Of a stretch of DNA of 64,000 nucleotides, positions 17,860 to 27,700 are shown piece by piece. How positions within the stretch are numbered: the stretch's first letter is position 1; each line of letters starts with the position of its first letter. The translations under genes were made by a program, and so were the position numbers. The stretch lies in assembly GCF_030125375.1 (NCBI RefSeq), contig NZ_JASJUU010000024.1:30226-94225 (forward strand), read 5' to 3'. The notes below the pieces were generated by a model, which saw only the letters and a list, made by a program, of their open reading frames with translations, ran no database searches and was not told where the DNA came from. Source of the DNA: Pseudoalteromonas umbrosa (lineage in GTDB: Bacteria > Pseudomonadota > Gammaproteobacteria > Enterobacterales > Alteromonadaceae).

Positions 17860-18777
17860 ATGAAGAGTATATTACCGAAGTGGTTTCACGGTGCGATTGG
17901 CGCTTTATTTTTGTTACTCAATACGGCATTTTGGGGGCTGATCATACTGGGCTTGGGCATCGTAAAGTGGTGCCTACGCGTTCGCTTACTCTCGGTGCTT
18001 TTACACTGGGCTTATCATAAATGGTGTGTGGGTAATCGCATTGGCTTAAAGCTCGGTGGGGTGTCTATGCATGTTAAAATGCCACAAGCTATCTCAGTAA
18101 ATGGTTGGTATTTACTGGTATCAAACCACATAAGTTGGTTGGATATAGTGGTACTGAGTGCGCAATCCCAGCTGCCTGCCCCGAAGTTTTTTCTTAAAGA
18201 TGAATTGAAATATGTACCATTGATTGGCACCGGGGCATGGGCTTTGGATATGCCGTTTATGAAACGTGCCAGTAAAGCGCAAATTGCTAAAAATCCGAAG
18301 TTAAAGCGCATGGATGTCGAGCGCACAAAGCAAAGCTGTAAAAACTTTAAGCATCACCCAACGACGGTGATTAACTTTGCTGAAGGGACGCGCTTCACAG
18401 CGCAAAAACAGCGCCGCCAAGCTAGTCCTTTTGATAACCTCCTGAAACCAAAAGCGGGGGGAACTGCCTTTGCACTGGATGTATTAAGCGAGCAGGTCGA
18501 TGGCTTATTAAATACCGCTTTGGTATATCACAGCGAAGATTTACATATTTGTCGCGCCTTTGTACTTGGACGCCTTGATGCGGTTTCTTTGCAAGTTGAC
18601 TATATTCCTATGAGTGAATTGCCTTTAGGAGATTATCAAGGTGATAAAGCATATCGAGTACAATTTCAGGCTTATATGAATACACTTTGGCAGCAAAAAT
18701 CTGCACAGATAGCAAGATTAGAGCAGCGCCCTGAAGGGGAAGCGGATAATGTGCCATCAGAGGTGAACTCTCTATGA
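17860..18777 (+). CDS. Lysophospholipid acyltransferase (LPLAT, YihG-like), second of a tandem pair
   Basis: Acyltransferase of 305 aa, paralogous to the gene just upstream. It has an N-terminal membrane segment, HX4D motif HISWLD (His90, Asp95), FLKDELKYVPLIGTGAWALDMPFMKR and EGTRFT. Similarity along the full length indicates tandem gene duplication followed by divergence. Its stop codon overlaps the ATG of the MscS channel gene by 4 bp (ATGA), so it is translationally coupled with it. Confidence 0.85.
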   Translation: MKSILPKWFHGAIGALFLLLNTAFWGLIILGLGIVKWCLRVRLLSVLLHWAYHKWCVGNRIGLKLGGVSMHVKMPQAISVNGWYLLVSNHISWLDIVVLSAQSQLPAPKFFLKDELKYVPLIGTGAWALDMPFMKRASKAQIAKNPKLKRMDVERTKQSCKNFKHHPTTVINFAEGTRFTAQKQRRQASPFDNLLKPKAGGTAFALDVLSEQVDGLLNTALVYHSEDLHICRAFVLGRLDAVSLQVDYIPMSELPLGDYQGDKAYRVQFQAYMNTLWQQKSAQIARLEQRPEGEADNVPSEVNSL

Positions 18778-19934
18778 GTATGGTCCATTTGCAAGATGTG
18801 ATTTCGCCTTTTGTTGGCGGTCAGAGCATGCACCCATTTATCTTGGCGTCGCTAACAAACAGTGTATCACTGATCGGGTTAGTGGTTATTTTTGCCTTGA
18901 TAAAGCTTGCGCTCGTGCCCAAAGTCAAAAACATGTTGTCTCAATTTTTACGAGCTAAGATTGCATATCTTGCCCCTCAGTTAAGTAAACTCAGTGGCCG
19001 TGTCGCATTGCTGATCAGCAGTATTTTGTTTGTGATGATCAACAAGTACATGTTTGTTGCACCGGCGTGGGTCATGAGCCAGCTGCAACTGCTGGCCCAA
19101 GTGATTTTGATAGTGGCGTTTGGCTTCTTGGTGAGTTCATTATTGAACATTGCCCATACGATTTATCAGCAACAAAAATTTGCTAAAGACGTGCCTATCA
19201 AGGGCATCGTACAGCTAGTAAAGCTGATGGTGTTTATTGTCACGACTGTGTTGGTTGTAAGCACCATTGTCGATAAATCGCCGACATATATACTCTCAGG
19301 TTTTGGCGCCATTGCAGCGGTTACTTTATTGGTTTTTAAAGACACCATTTTGGGTTTGGTTGCCAGTATTCAAATTGCAGCCAATAAGCTCGTTGCCACA
19401 GGTGATTGGATCCAAGTCGATACATTTGGTGCCGATGGCGAAGTGATTGATTTAGGACTCAACACGGTCCGAGTGCGCAATTGGGATAATACGGTGACGA
19501 CTATTCCAACATACGCTTTGATATCGGATTCTTTTAAAAATTGGCGTGCGATGCAAGAATCTGCTGGCAGACGAATCAAACGCAATATCCCCATTGATAT
19601 GAATAGTGTCTGCTTGCTAACTGGAGCACAAATCGACGAGTTAAAAGCGAAGTTTCCTGCACTGAATGCGCTCAAGCTACCTGAGATGTGTAGCAACCTC
19701 ACTGCATTTCGGATGTATGCTGAGTACTTATTGAAGCAAAGACCCGAGATAAATACTGAGTGTACTTGCATGGTGCGTGAGCTATCACCTTCATACCACG
19801 GTATTCCAGTGGAATTTTACTGCTTCAGTAAAGATAAAAGCTGGGTGAACTATGAGCATATTCAGGCGAATATTCTCGACCAAATGTTGTTGTTACTCAA
19901 TGAGTTTGAGCTTCGTCCATATCAAGTGTTGTAA
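18774..19934 (+). CDS. Mechanosensitive channel, MscS family, YbdG type
   Basis: Protein of 386 aa with about five N-terminal transmembrane helices (residues 24-185), then the MscS pore helix and beta domain. The block GDWIQVDTFGADGEVIDLGLNTVRVRNWDNTVT is the MscS beta-domain signature and KNWRAMQESAGRRIKR is typical of the YbdG/MscM branch. Inner membrane, tension-gated solute release. Coupling with two acyltransferases suggests a shared role in membrane composition or tension, which is inference. Confidence 0.85.
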   Translation: MSMVHLQDVISPFVGGQSMHPFILASLTNSVSLIGLVVIFALIKLALVPKVKNMLSQFLRAKIAYLAPQLSKLSGRVALLISSILFVMINKYMFVAPAWVMSQLQLLAQVILIVAFGFLVSSLLNIAHTIYQQQKFAKDVPIKGIVQLVKLMVFIVTTVLVVSTIVDKSPTYILSGFGAIAAVTLLVFKDTILGLVASIQIAANKLVATGDWIQVDTFGADGEVIDLGLNTVRVRNWDNTVTTIPTYALISDSFKNWRAMQESAGRRIKRNIPIDMNSVCLLTGAQIDELKAKFPALNALKLPEMCSNLTAFRMYAEYLLKQRPEINTECTCMVRELSPSYHGIPVEFYCFSKDKSWVNYEHIQANILDQMLLLLNEFELRPYQVL

Positions 19935-20151
19935 TCGTATTATCACGGCGAGATAAAGCAATATGTACTACGCGTACAAAAATCACTGAGCTGAGTGCAC
20001 CTAGTATGTTAAGGTGGTGACATAGTCACGATTTTATTGTGGTATTTTTGTGACAATCAGATATGTTATAAAGAGGGAAAGCTGGTAAAGGTAGTGGCAA
20101 GTACGCTGAGTGCCCTGGTGTCAAAACGCGTGTTATTAGGTAGGTGATCGA

Positions 20152-20964
20152 ATGAAGTTAATAAACGTGCTATTACAGAGTATGTTCGCTTTGACATTTA
20201 GTGCGTATAGCCTTGCGGTAGACCAAATTGTCCATGTTGCTGTTGATCATGCCCCGCCTTATAGTCGCTTGAGCGAGAATAACCATCCTCAAGGCCTTAT
20301 CTTAGATATCCTTAAATATGCTGAATTAACCAGCGGGAAAAAATATAAAATCAAAGCCGTGCCCTGTCCTTTTTCACGTTGTGTACGTTTGCTTAGCAAA
20401 GGCAAAGTGGATGTCATGGGGGGCTTAATTCGCACCCCTGAACGTGAAAAAATCATGTCCTTTGTCGAGCCGCCTTATATGGTGCTGTCTTCATCATTTG
20501 TCTTTTATGGCCAACAAAATAGCGATATTGAAGTCAATCGCTATGAAGACTTGCAAGGTAAGCGGATTGCTGTGATGCGCGGTGGCGCTTTTTTTCCACA
20601 GTTTGATAAAGACAATAGTTTAAATAAAGTCGCGGTGCCGTCTGAGCGTGTTGCGGTAGACCTTGTATTAAAGGGGCGCGTTGATTTGGTGATTGCGGTT
20701 GAAGACACGGCTGATATTGCGATGGATGTGCTTGACCAGCCCATACACAAATTAAAGAAAATGCAGTATCGCCATACCCAACCAATTTATGGCTATATGG
20801 CGATGAGTGAGTCGTTTGCCAATTCTGGGTTGGGTAGTCACATCTCTCAGCAAATGCACACTATGGCAAAAAATAAGACGTTGGACAAATTAGTCGCGCC
20901 TTATCATTTACCTAAAATCCCTACCCAGCTTATTGAACCCTTGGTCTCATTTTCACCACACTAG
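20152..20964 (+). CDS. Periplasmic substrate-binding protein, SBP_bac_3 type
   Basis: Secreted protein of 270 aa with a signal peptide (residues about 1-22, ending SLAVDQ). The mature protein has the type-2 periplasmic binding fold, with GLILDILKYAELTSGKKYK, GKVDVMGGLIRTPEREK and LQGKRIAVMRGGAF. Such proteins bind amino acids or related ligands. No ABC transporter permease is adjacent, which fits the orphan binding proteins common in Alteromonadales; some act in signalling rather than uptake. The ligand cannot be inferred. Confidence 0.75.
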   Translation: MKLINVLLQSMFALTFSAYSLAVDQIVHVAVDHAPPYSRLSENNHPQGLILDILKYAELTSGKKYKIKAVPCPFSRCVRLLSKGKVDVMGGLIRTPEREKIMSFVEPPYMVLSSSFVFYGQQNSDIEVNRYEDLQGKRIAVMRGGAFFPQFDKDNSLNKVAVPSERVAVDLVLKGRVDLVIAVEDTADIAMDVLDQPIHKLKKMQYRHTQPIYGYMAMSESFANSGLGSHISQQMHTMAKNKTLDKLVAPYHLPKIPTQLIEPLVSFSPH

Positions 20965-20969
20965 TCATG

Positions 20970-23339
20970 TTAGGGCTGCTGTTTTGGCAGTTGAAGAGTA
21001 AGTCTAAATAGCAAGGTTTCAAGTTGATTGTACACGGCTTTAACCTCGTCTGTTTGCGCGTAAGTATCTGTCAGTAAAACATAGCCAGTTTGATTAAAGG
21101 TATCATTAAAGAGCAGTGAGGTGGGGCCTGTACCATGGCTAAGGTGGTAAAACTTGCGATTATCACGATGCCAAAAATAATGAGGGTGGGGTGCATTCTC
21201 GCTCGATAAATCAGGTGACAGTTTGCTCAATAAGTTGCTGATATCATCTGCGGTAGATATGAGCCTGTGATGCGCTTGATCTGATGTGTTATACCAGTGT
21301 GTACTGTGCATATTGAGTGGTTCAAAAACATAGTGTTGGGTTAACTGAGACAAGGGCGCTTGATGAGTTTGTGAAAAAAGCGAGCTGGCAAGTGTGAGAC
21401 CTAAGCGAGAGTAAATCTCAGCATTGCTTTTATCAATCCCATAATGGCTCGAAAAGTTGCCTTTGTGATATAGCGCCCCTTCTTTATGTAAATATGCTTC
21501 TAGCAAAGCGTCAGGGCTAGTAAACATGTCAGGGCAGAGGCTTTGCGCCGGGTCTGAGATACAGGGTAAGAGGGATTGATCATCAACAATACCGCTTTTG
21601 CCCGTTAATAGCTGCGCTGCAGTGATATGCTCAATGGGACTGTCGAGCTCAAAGGGTAATATATGCGCTAGAGGCTGGTCGAGCTGTAACATGCCGTCAA
21701 TGCTCGCATTGTGCATCGCATCCCCAATTAACACGCTGTCTAAACCCGTGACATCAAACGGACTGTTGGTATTGACGGTACGTTTGGGTTCTATTGAAAA
21801 CCCTTGGCTGTATATGGATTTACCCTGTGCCATAACCGCAATGGCGATACTTGGGATATTACCTTGTGCTTGAAGCGCCGTGACTTGACGCTCAAAGTCG
21901 TCGATATCCATTGTGGGAAAGGGCGTTTTATCGAGTTTATTCAGCACAAAGTCATAGGTTTCAAATCTGCGCATTTTTAGGTCATATTTACTGAATGCAG
22001 GGACATGGTGATCTGGTGTGAAGCCTGTGTGTTCAAACATGTCGCCTTGGGCATTGCGATATACTTCATTGGATAAACTGATTTGCCAGCCGTTTGGTAG
22101 GGTAAAGCGCAAGGCATCAGACAGTGAACCTGCGGTTTCCTCACCGACTAAGGATACATGGGGGAGTTGATCCATGGCCATAGTGAATACTTCTGCTGCA
22201 CTGACGGTTAACTGGCTAGTGAGTAGGTATACAGGTCGTGTGTAAGCAGCTTGCTTGGCTTTCAATTGCTGACGCACCGGAATACCGCGCCCTGCGGTGT
22301 TGATGGCTCGCTTGTTAAATGCCAACACATCTTGGTCAGAAAAGTAATTGGCAACGGCCAAAGCGATGGCATCATCCCCGCCGGTGTTATGGCGGATGTC
22401 AATGATGATGGCGTCAGTATCTTGGAGGTCGGCCATAACATTGTCCATCATAGTGCGCGCGGCCTTTAGGTTTTGAACTTCATCTGCATCATCGTGTGTG
22501 GCGTAGCTGTCTAGGTTGTTTAGAACCAGTACCCCAACATTACTTGCTGTCTTACCCCAAAGTGCAGTGGCATTGTCACTATTTTGTGGGTGTGTCTTGA
22601 TGCTTTCTGTTAAGAGGTATTGTTTACTCACTTGCTGTGATTGAATTTGATAATCTTCGAAGAGTGCATTTACATCACCGGGCTTGCCTTGTAAGCGCTG
22701 TAAGGCTGCATCTTGCTGTATGGCGCTTAGGATAGGCGTTGGTTTATGAGAAAAATACTCCTGTTGTGCTGAGGAGATGGTGACATGCATATCTTGTAGG
22801 GGGGCAACCATGTCTGAAAGCAGTGTAAAAAGAGCTTCATCAGTCATTGTATCAGTCACTTGGGCACGGTACTGCTGATATTGTGCCTGCCAATCAAGCT
22901 CTTTGACTGAAAAAAACGCATAGTAGTCGTTAAAAGTATGCCAGAAGTAGTCAAAGACGGCATGAGATGAGGCGCTCTTTGATATTTTTATGGGGGTTAT
23001 ACACTGGCTTGGCAATGCATCACTGTGTGTATATTGGCTTGGGTACACATCCCCTTGACGTTGTATTCGCAATCGATTTGAGCCGAGTATGTCAACGGAT
23101 GACAACGATGCGTTTGCTGCATGGTGAGGTTGCGCTGACACTTGAATGCAGCCATAGCTGTTGTACTGATAGCTGAGTATGCGATTCATGGTGATATGAA
23201 GGACCTGTCCGTAGCCTGTCTTTTGCCAATTTCCCGCTGAGCGCTGTAAATCAGTGCGATGATCTTGATTATCCTGACAACCAGTGAGCATTAAACAAGT
23301 GGCCATTAAACAGGAAGTGTATTTCAAAGCCAGTGTCAT
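20970..23339 (-). CDS. Lipoprotein fusion: S41-family peptidase plus degenerate beta-lactamase-like domain
   Basis: Large protein of 789 aa. An N-terminal signal peptide with lipobox LTGC at about residue 21 anchors it to the envelope. Residues about 120-470 are an S41 (C-terminal processing/IRBP-type) peptidase: DIRHNTGGDD, LLTSQLTVSAAEVFTMAM with the probable catalytic Ser, and EETAGSLSDALRFTLPNG. Residues about 485-785 resemble a class C beta-lactamase/serine hydrolase, but the SxxK motif seems lost (DSVLIGDA) and the KTG position reads HGTG. The ATG at 23339 was chosen for its Shine-Dalgarno (AAAGGA). Convergent with the binding-protein gene. Substrate unknown. Confidence 0.75.
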   Translation of the reverse strand: MTLALKYTSCLMATCLMLTGCQDNQDHRTDLQRSAGNWQKTGYGQVLHITMNRILSYQYNSYGCIQVSAQPHHAANASLSSVDILGSNRLRIQRQGDVYPSQYTHSDALPSQCITPIKISKSASSHAVFDYFWHTFNDYYAFFSVKELDWQAQYQQYRAQVTDTMTDEALFTLLSDMVAPLQDMHVTISSAQQEYFSHKPTPILSAIQQDAALQRLQGKPGDVNALFEDYQIQSQQVSKQYLLTESIKTHPQNSDNATALWGKTASNVGVLVLNNLDSYATHDDADEVQNLKAARTMMDNVMADLQDTDAIIIDIRHNTGGDDAIALAVANYFSDQDVLAFNKRAINTAGRGIPVRQQLKAKQAAYTRPVYLLTSQLTVSAAEVFTMAMDQLPHVSLVGEETAGSLSDALRFTLPNGWQISLSNEVYRNAQGDMFEHTGFTPDHHVPAFSKYDLKMRRFETYDFVLNKLDKTPFPTMDIDDFERQVTALQAQGNIPSIAIAVMAQGKSIYSQGFSIEPKRTVNTNSPFDVTGLDSVLIGDAMHNASIDGMLQLDQPLAHILPFELDSPIEHITAAQLLTGKSGIVDDQSLLPCISDPAQSLCPDMFTSPDALLEAYLHKEGALYHKGNFSSHYGIDKSNAEIYSRLGLTLASSLFSQTHQAPLSQLTQHYVFEPLNMHSTHWYNTSDQAHHRLISTADDISNLLSKLSPDLSSENAPHPHYFWHRDNRKFYHLSHGTGPTSLLFNDTFNQTGYVLLTDTYAQTDEVKAVYNQLETLLFRLTLQLPKQQP

Positions 23340-23527
23340 AATCAGCAATCCTTTGTATGTTGGTGTCTAAATAAAGTGACATCGAGTCTACAAGTCAGTA
23401 AGTGGATGTGCTGTAAGCTAGTTGACTAAAAACGTCAGTAAATGTGTAATCAGTGCTACATTTTTAAACAGTTCACTGCTGTGTTTGCGGTTAGTCTGTT
23501 GAACAAAGTGTGTTTAAGGATAAATAG

Positions 23528-24019
23528 ATGCGGTTTGAAGACTTGGCAGCAAAGTACTTTTCTATGAGTGAGGAAGTGTGGCAAAGACACACAAACCCTT
23601 GGAGTGTTTGGACACGTTATAGCTGTTTACCACTGTTGATTGCGTGTATTTGGTGGCGAGACCTATTTGGAGTATGGTTTTGGCCAATATTAGCTGCACT
23701 GAGTGTGTGGATTTGGGTAAACCCTAGGTGCTTTAAAAAGCCTGCCCATACAGACAACTGGGCGTCACAAAGTGTGCTTGGAGAACGCATCTTAATTTAC
23801 CAACGTGCGCAAGTACCCTCGCACCACTTCAAAACACTCGATGTGATTTCAGCGTTATTATGTGTATTTACCGCGATGTCTGTCGCGGGGCTGTTTTTTC
23901 ATGAGCCGATCAGTACGTGCACAGGTACAGTTGGCCTAATCCTCGCAAAAACATGGTTTCTTGATCGCATGGTGTGGCTCTATCATGAGGTTCATGGTCG
24001 TGATGAGGTCATTAATTAG
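23528..24019 (+). CDS. DUF6653 family membrane protein
   Basis: Protein of 163 aa with about four hydrophobic segments (two near residues 32-65, two near residues 105-140), so an inner-membrane protein. The motif SEEVWQRHTNPWSVWTRYSCLPLL and NPRCFKKP..DNWASQSVLGERI match the DUF6653 family as I remember it. Function unknown. It converges with the rhodanese gene and their 3' ends overlap by 8 bp. Confidence 0.75.
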   Translation: MRFEDLAAKYFSMSEEVWQRHTNPWSVWTRYSCLPLLIACIWWRDLFGVWFWPILAALSVWIWVNPRCFKKPAHTDNWASQSVLGERILIYQRAQVPSHHFKTLDVISALLCVFTAMSVAGLFFHEPISTCTGTVGLILAKTWFLDRMVWLYHEVHGRDEVIN

Positions 24020-24362
24020 AGAAAATCGTACACAACTTGTCTGCGTGACACGTCACGACAGTCACCCGCTGATAGCCTATACGTTTAAGTTGCTCGGCGG
24101 CAAATAAAGCGCGACTGCCCGCCGCACAATGCAGATAGATGGCGCGATTTTGATCCGGCTCTAATGTAGGCAGTTTAAACTCGAGTAAACCTCTTGGGAT
24201 ATTGACTGCGCCCATGGGAGCACCGGTTTGGTGCTCCGACACTTCCCGCACGTCAATCAATAAACCGTGATCGGACTGTATTTCTCGTTTTGCTTGCATA
24301 CCATCAATACATCTTTGTTGGTCTTTGAGGATGGTAAGTCGCGTTTGCACAGATTTGAGCAT
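24012..24362 (-). CDS. Rhodanese-like sulfurtransferase
   Basis: Single-domain rhodanese of 116 aa. The active-site loop is HCAAGSRA with Cys near residue 90, preceded by the CH2A motif LLIDVREVSEHQTG and GAVNIPRGLL. Such proteins carry persulfide and handle reactive sulfur. It is divergent from an ArsR-family regulator of the HlyU/BigR type, and the promoter region between them carries two matching inverted repeats, so it is probably under the regulator's control. No signal peptide, cytoplasmic. Confidence 0.85.
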   Translation of the reverse strand: MLKSVQTRLTILKDQQRCIDGMQAKREIQSDHGLLIDVREVSEHQTGAPMGAVNIPRGLLEFKLPTLEPDQNRAIYLHCAAGSRALFAAEQLKRIGYQRVTVVTCHADKLCTIFSN

Positions 24363-24374
24363 AATCGTGAATTC

Positions 24375-24426
24375 ATTATATTAGTATTTTCTAATATTAG
24401 ATCTTTCTAATGTACTTGTCTATAAT
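24375..24426. promoter_or_regulatory. Divergent promoters with twin TTAG-N6-CTAA operators
   Basis: Two copies of the inverted repeat TTAG-N6-CTAA are seen at 24381-24394 and 24397-24410, with centres 16 bp apart. A plus-strand -10 TATAAT lies at 24421-24426, with a candidate -35 TTAGAT at 24397-24402 inside the second repeat. A minus-strand -10 TATAAT is at 24380-24375 beside the first repeat. Both divergent promoters would thus be covered by a bound regulator. This fits autoregulation by the neighbouring HlyU/BigR-like protein. The repeat symmetry is direct observation; the assignment is inference. Confidence 0.65.
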
Positions 24427-24445
24427 GCTGTCAAAGACAGGTGAC

Positions 24446-24775
24446 ATGGACATAATATTGAAAGCACAAGATATGGCGCAAAGTGCAGGGCACGCAGAGG
24501 CGCTACTTAAACTGATGGCAAATAAAAACCGCTTAATGATTTTATGTAGTTTGCTACAGCAAGAAATGAGTGTCAGTGAGTTAAATGCGCAGATACCATT
24601 GGCACAGTCTGCATTGTCGCAGCATCTGGCTGGGCTGCGTAAAGCCAATGTGGTGGCAACGCGTCGTGATGGACAGACAATTTACTATCGGATCATTGAC
24701 GATAAGGTCACGGCGATTTTGGCTCAGTTGTATCAACTATTTTGTCAGCCAACTACCGACGAGGGCGACAGTTAA
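24446..24775 (+). CDS. ArsR-family regulator, HlyU/BigR/SqrR-like thiol sensor
   Basis: Winged-helix repressor of 109 aa. The recognition helix region is QSALSQHLAGLRKANVV and the wing is TRRDGQTIYYRI. Two cysteines, Cys34 (RLMILCSLL) and Cys100 (YQLFCQP), are 66 residues apart, matching the spacing of the persulfide-sensing Cys pair in SqrR, BigR and V. cholerae HlyU as I recall it. The start at ATG 24446 has AGGTG just upstream; an upstream ATG at 24410 would precede the TATAAT at 24421 and overlap the operator. Stop overlaps the RND permease ATG (TAATG). Probably represses the rhodanese and RND genes until oxidised by reactive sulfur. Confidence 0.82.
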   Translation: MDIILKAQDMAQSAGHAEALLKLMANKNRLMILCSLLQQEMSVSELNAQIPLAQSALSQHLAGLRKANVVATRRDGQTIYYRIIDDKVTAILAQLYQLFCQPTTDEGDS

Positions 24776-27700
24776 TGTTCACAAGCGTGATGAGGCAACT
24801 ACTGCATAGTCGCATTCCTCTCTTTATCTTACTGATCAGTATCCTATTTGGGATACTGGCGCTGCATCAGACTGCACGTGAAGAAGAGCCGCAAATTGTG
24901 GTGCCAATTTTGGATATCTATGTTGAGGTGCCAAATATTTCGGCCTCTGAAGTGGCGCGTTTGGTGACTGAACCCCTTGAAAAAATACTCAGACAAATTC
25001 CGGGTGTCGAGCATGTCTATTCAACCAGTGCATCTGGCAGTGTGTCGGTGACACTGCGCTTTGAGGTCGGACAGGACCGAGAGCGCGCTATCCTCAATAC
25101 TTATACCAAGTTATATGCCAATGAAGATACGATGCCGAGCGTGGTAAAACACTGGCAAATAAAACCGGTTGAAGTAGATGATGTAGCGATACTAATGCTG
25201 GGCTTATACAGTGAAGACCCTGAACGCTATAGCGACTTTGAGTTAACGCGCATTGCGCAAGAAGTCTCGGCACAATTGCAAACCATTAATGACACCAGTG
25301 AAGTGTCGGTGCTATCGGGGCGTACACGGCAAATTCAGGTCGCACTCAACGCCAGTGCATTGGCTGCGTATCACACCACGCCACTGGATGTATTAAAGGC
25401 AATTGAATATGCCAACCAACTAGATACGGTGGGGGACTTTGTTGTTGGCGATAAGCACTGGCAGTTGCAAGCTGGAGATGTGCTGCGTACGACCGAACAA
25501 TTAAACCAATTGGTTGTGAATGTCGTTAATGGCAGACAGATTTATCTCTCGGATATTGCCACCTTGCATGATGGACCCAGTGAGCCACATCACTATCAGT
25601 GGATCACACTGGATGATCAGCGACGCAATTTACCTATGGTGACCTTGAGCGTTGCTAAGCAGCGCGGCAGCAATGCCGTTCAGGTCGCTGAGCAAAGTCT
25701 GGCCATGATGGATAAGCTGGAGTCTGAATTATTGCCAGCCGGTGTACGATATCAGGTATTGCGAAATTATGGGCAAACAGCGAATGAGAAGGTAAACAAT
25801 CTCACTGCGAGTCTGGCTTTTGCTATTGTGACAGTTGTGGTTTTTATTGGTCTCTTTTTAGGTTGGCGGCAGGCACTGATCATTGGCTTGGCTATTCCTG
25901 TGTGTTATGGGATCACACTCAGTTTGGGCTATCTATTTGGTTACACCATTAACCGGGTAACCTTGTTTGCATTGATCCTTGCCTTGGGGTTATTGGTGGA
26001 TGACCCCATTACAGGGGTCGACAACATGACGCGTTTTTTACGTCGTTACACAGATAGGTTGAGCCCATCAAAACGTGCTAATACCATTGTGGATGCGATG
26101 CTTGAAGTAAAAGTGCCGTTATTAACATCCACATTGACTATCATCGTGGCATTCATTCCATTGGCATTTATTACTGGCATGATGGGCCCTTATATGGCAC
26201 CCATGGCGTTTAATATTCCAGTGGCGGTGATTGTATCAACCTTAGTTGCTTTGTTTGTCACACCTTGGTTGGGCAGTAAACTACTGGGCAGCACGACAGC
26301 CACAAAGACTGCGCAACATAATCAATGGTACAGAGGGTGGCTGAGTTCGTTGCTCGCTAACCCAATCAGAGCAAAATGGCTGCTTTGGTCTGTACTTGGT
26401 TTATTTATTGTCAGTGCAAGCTTGCCATTACTGCGAGCAGTGCCACTCAAACTCCTACCATTTGATAATAAAAATGAAGTGCAAGTGCTGATTGATATGC
26501 CACGAGGTACGAGTTTAGAGGCCACGGCAGCAATGACGCAGCGAGTACAAGAGGTTGTTTGGCAATTACAGGAAGTGACGGCAATGGCTGCCTATGTTGG
26601 TCGGCCATCCAGTGTTGATTTTAATGGCATGGTACGCGGGTATTATCAACGCCATAGCAGTCACTTCTCAGAATTAAGAGTCTTATTAGTTGATAAGCAG
26701 CACCGCGTTCATCAGTCCCATGCTGTGGTGCTGAGAATGCGTGAAGCATTGGCGCCGCTGATAAAAAATGGAGTTCGTATCAAAGTGGTTGAGGTGCCGC
26801 CTGGACCCCCTGTGATGTCGACATTAGTCGCTGAAGTGTATGCCAGTGATTTATTTACAGCGAAAGCCACGCATGTGGCAGCCGCCTATGTGCTTAAAGC
26901 ACGACTTGAGCAAGAAGCACATGTAACAGAAGTTGATATGTCATTGGTCCCTCAAGCGGTGCGCCAACGTTTCATTTTGGATAAACGCAAAGCCGCCTTA
27001 TCAGGCATTGTCACTCAGGATGTGAACCAGACATTGCAGATTGCTAGTGGTGGTTTCGTTGCAGGTGTGTTGCAAGTACCCCATGAAGTCACCCCGCTTG
27101 ATATTGAATTACAGTTGCCCTTTGCAGAGCGTAACCAATGGCCTGTGATTAATGCACTGCAGTTAAGAGGTACGCATACATTGGCAAAAATTACGGCGGG
27201 GAACGCACTTGAAAGTGCCACTTCACCTCTGGTGCCTTTGGGGGAGCTTGGACAGTGGCAGCAAAGTTTAGTGGAGCAGCCTATCTATCGCAAAGATCTC
27301 AAAGAGGTGATTTATGTGACGGCTGAGCTTAATGGAAGAACGCCAGCAGCGGTCATTGCAGATATTGTCAGCGATGAGGGTAAAACAACACAGCACATTC
27401 AGTGGCCTTGGCAGTCACGAACATTTTTATCCAGTGGTGCAGGGCTTGGTTGGCAGTTGCCTGCAGGGACAGAATACCGTTTCTCTGGTGAAGGAGAGTG
27501 GCGTATTACTGTGGATGTATTTCGCGATATGGGGATTGGCTTTGCCTTTGCACTGACGGCGATTTTCATCATTTTACGCTGGCAAACAGCATCGAGTGCA
27601 CTGGCTGGCATCATTATGTCGGCTATTCCGTTGACCATGATAGGGATCATGCCGGGGTTTTGGTTATTAAATCAGTTTGGTGAGCGCACCGTAGCTGGGG

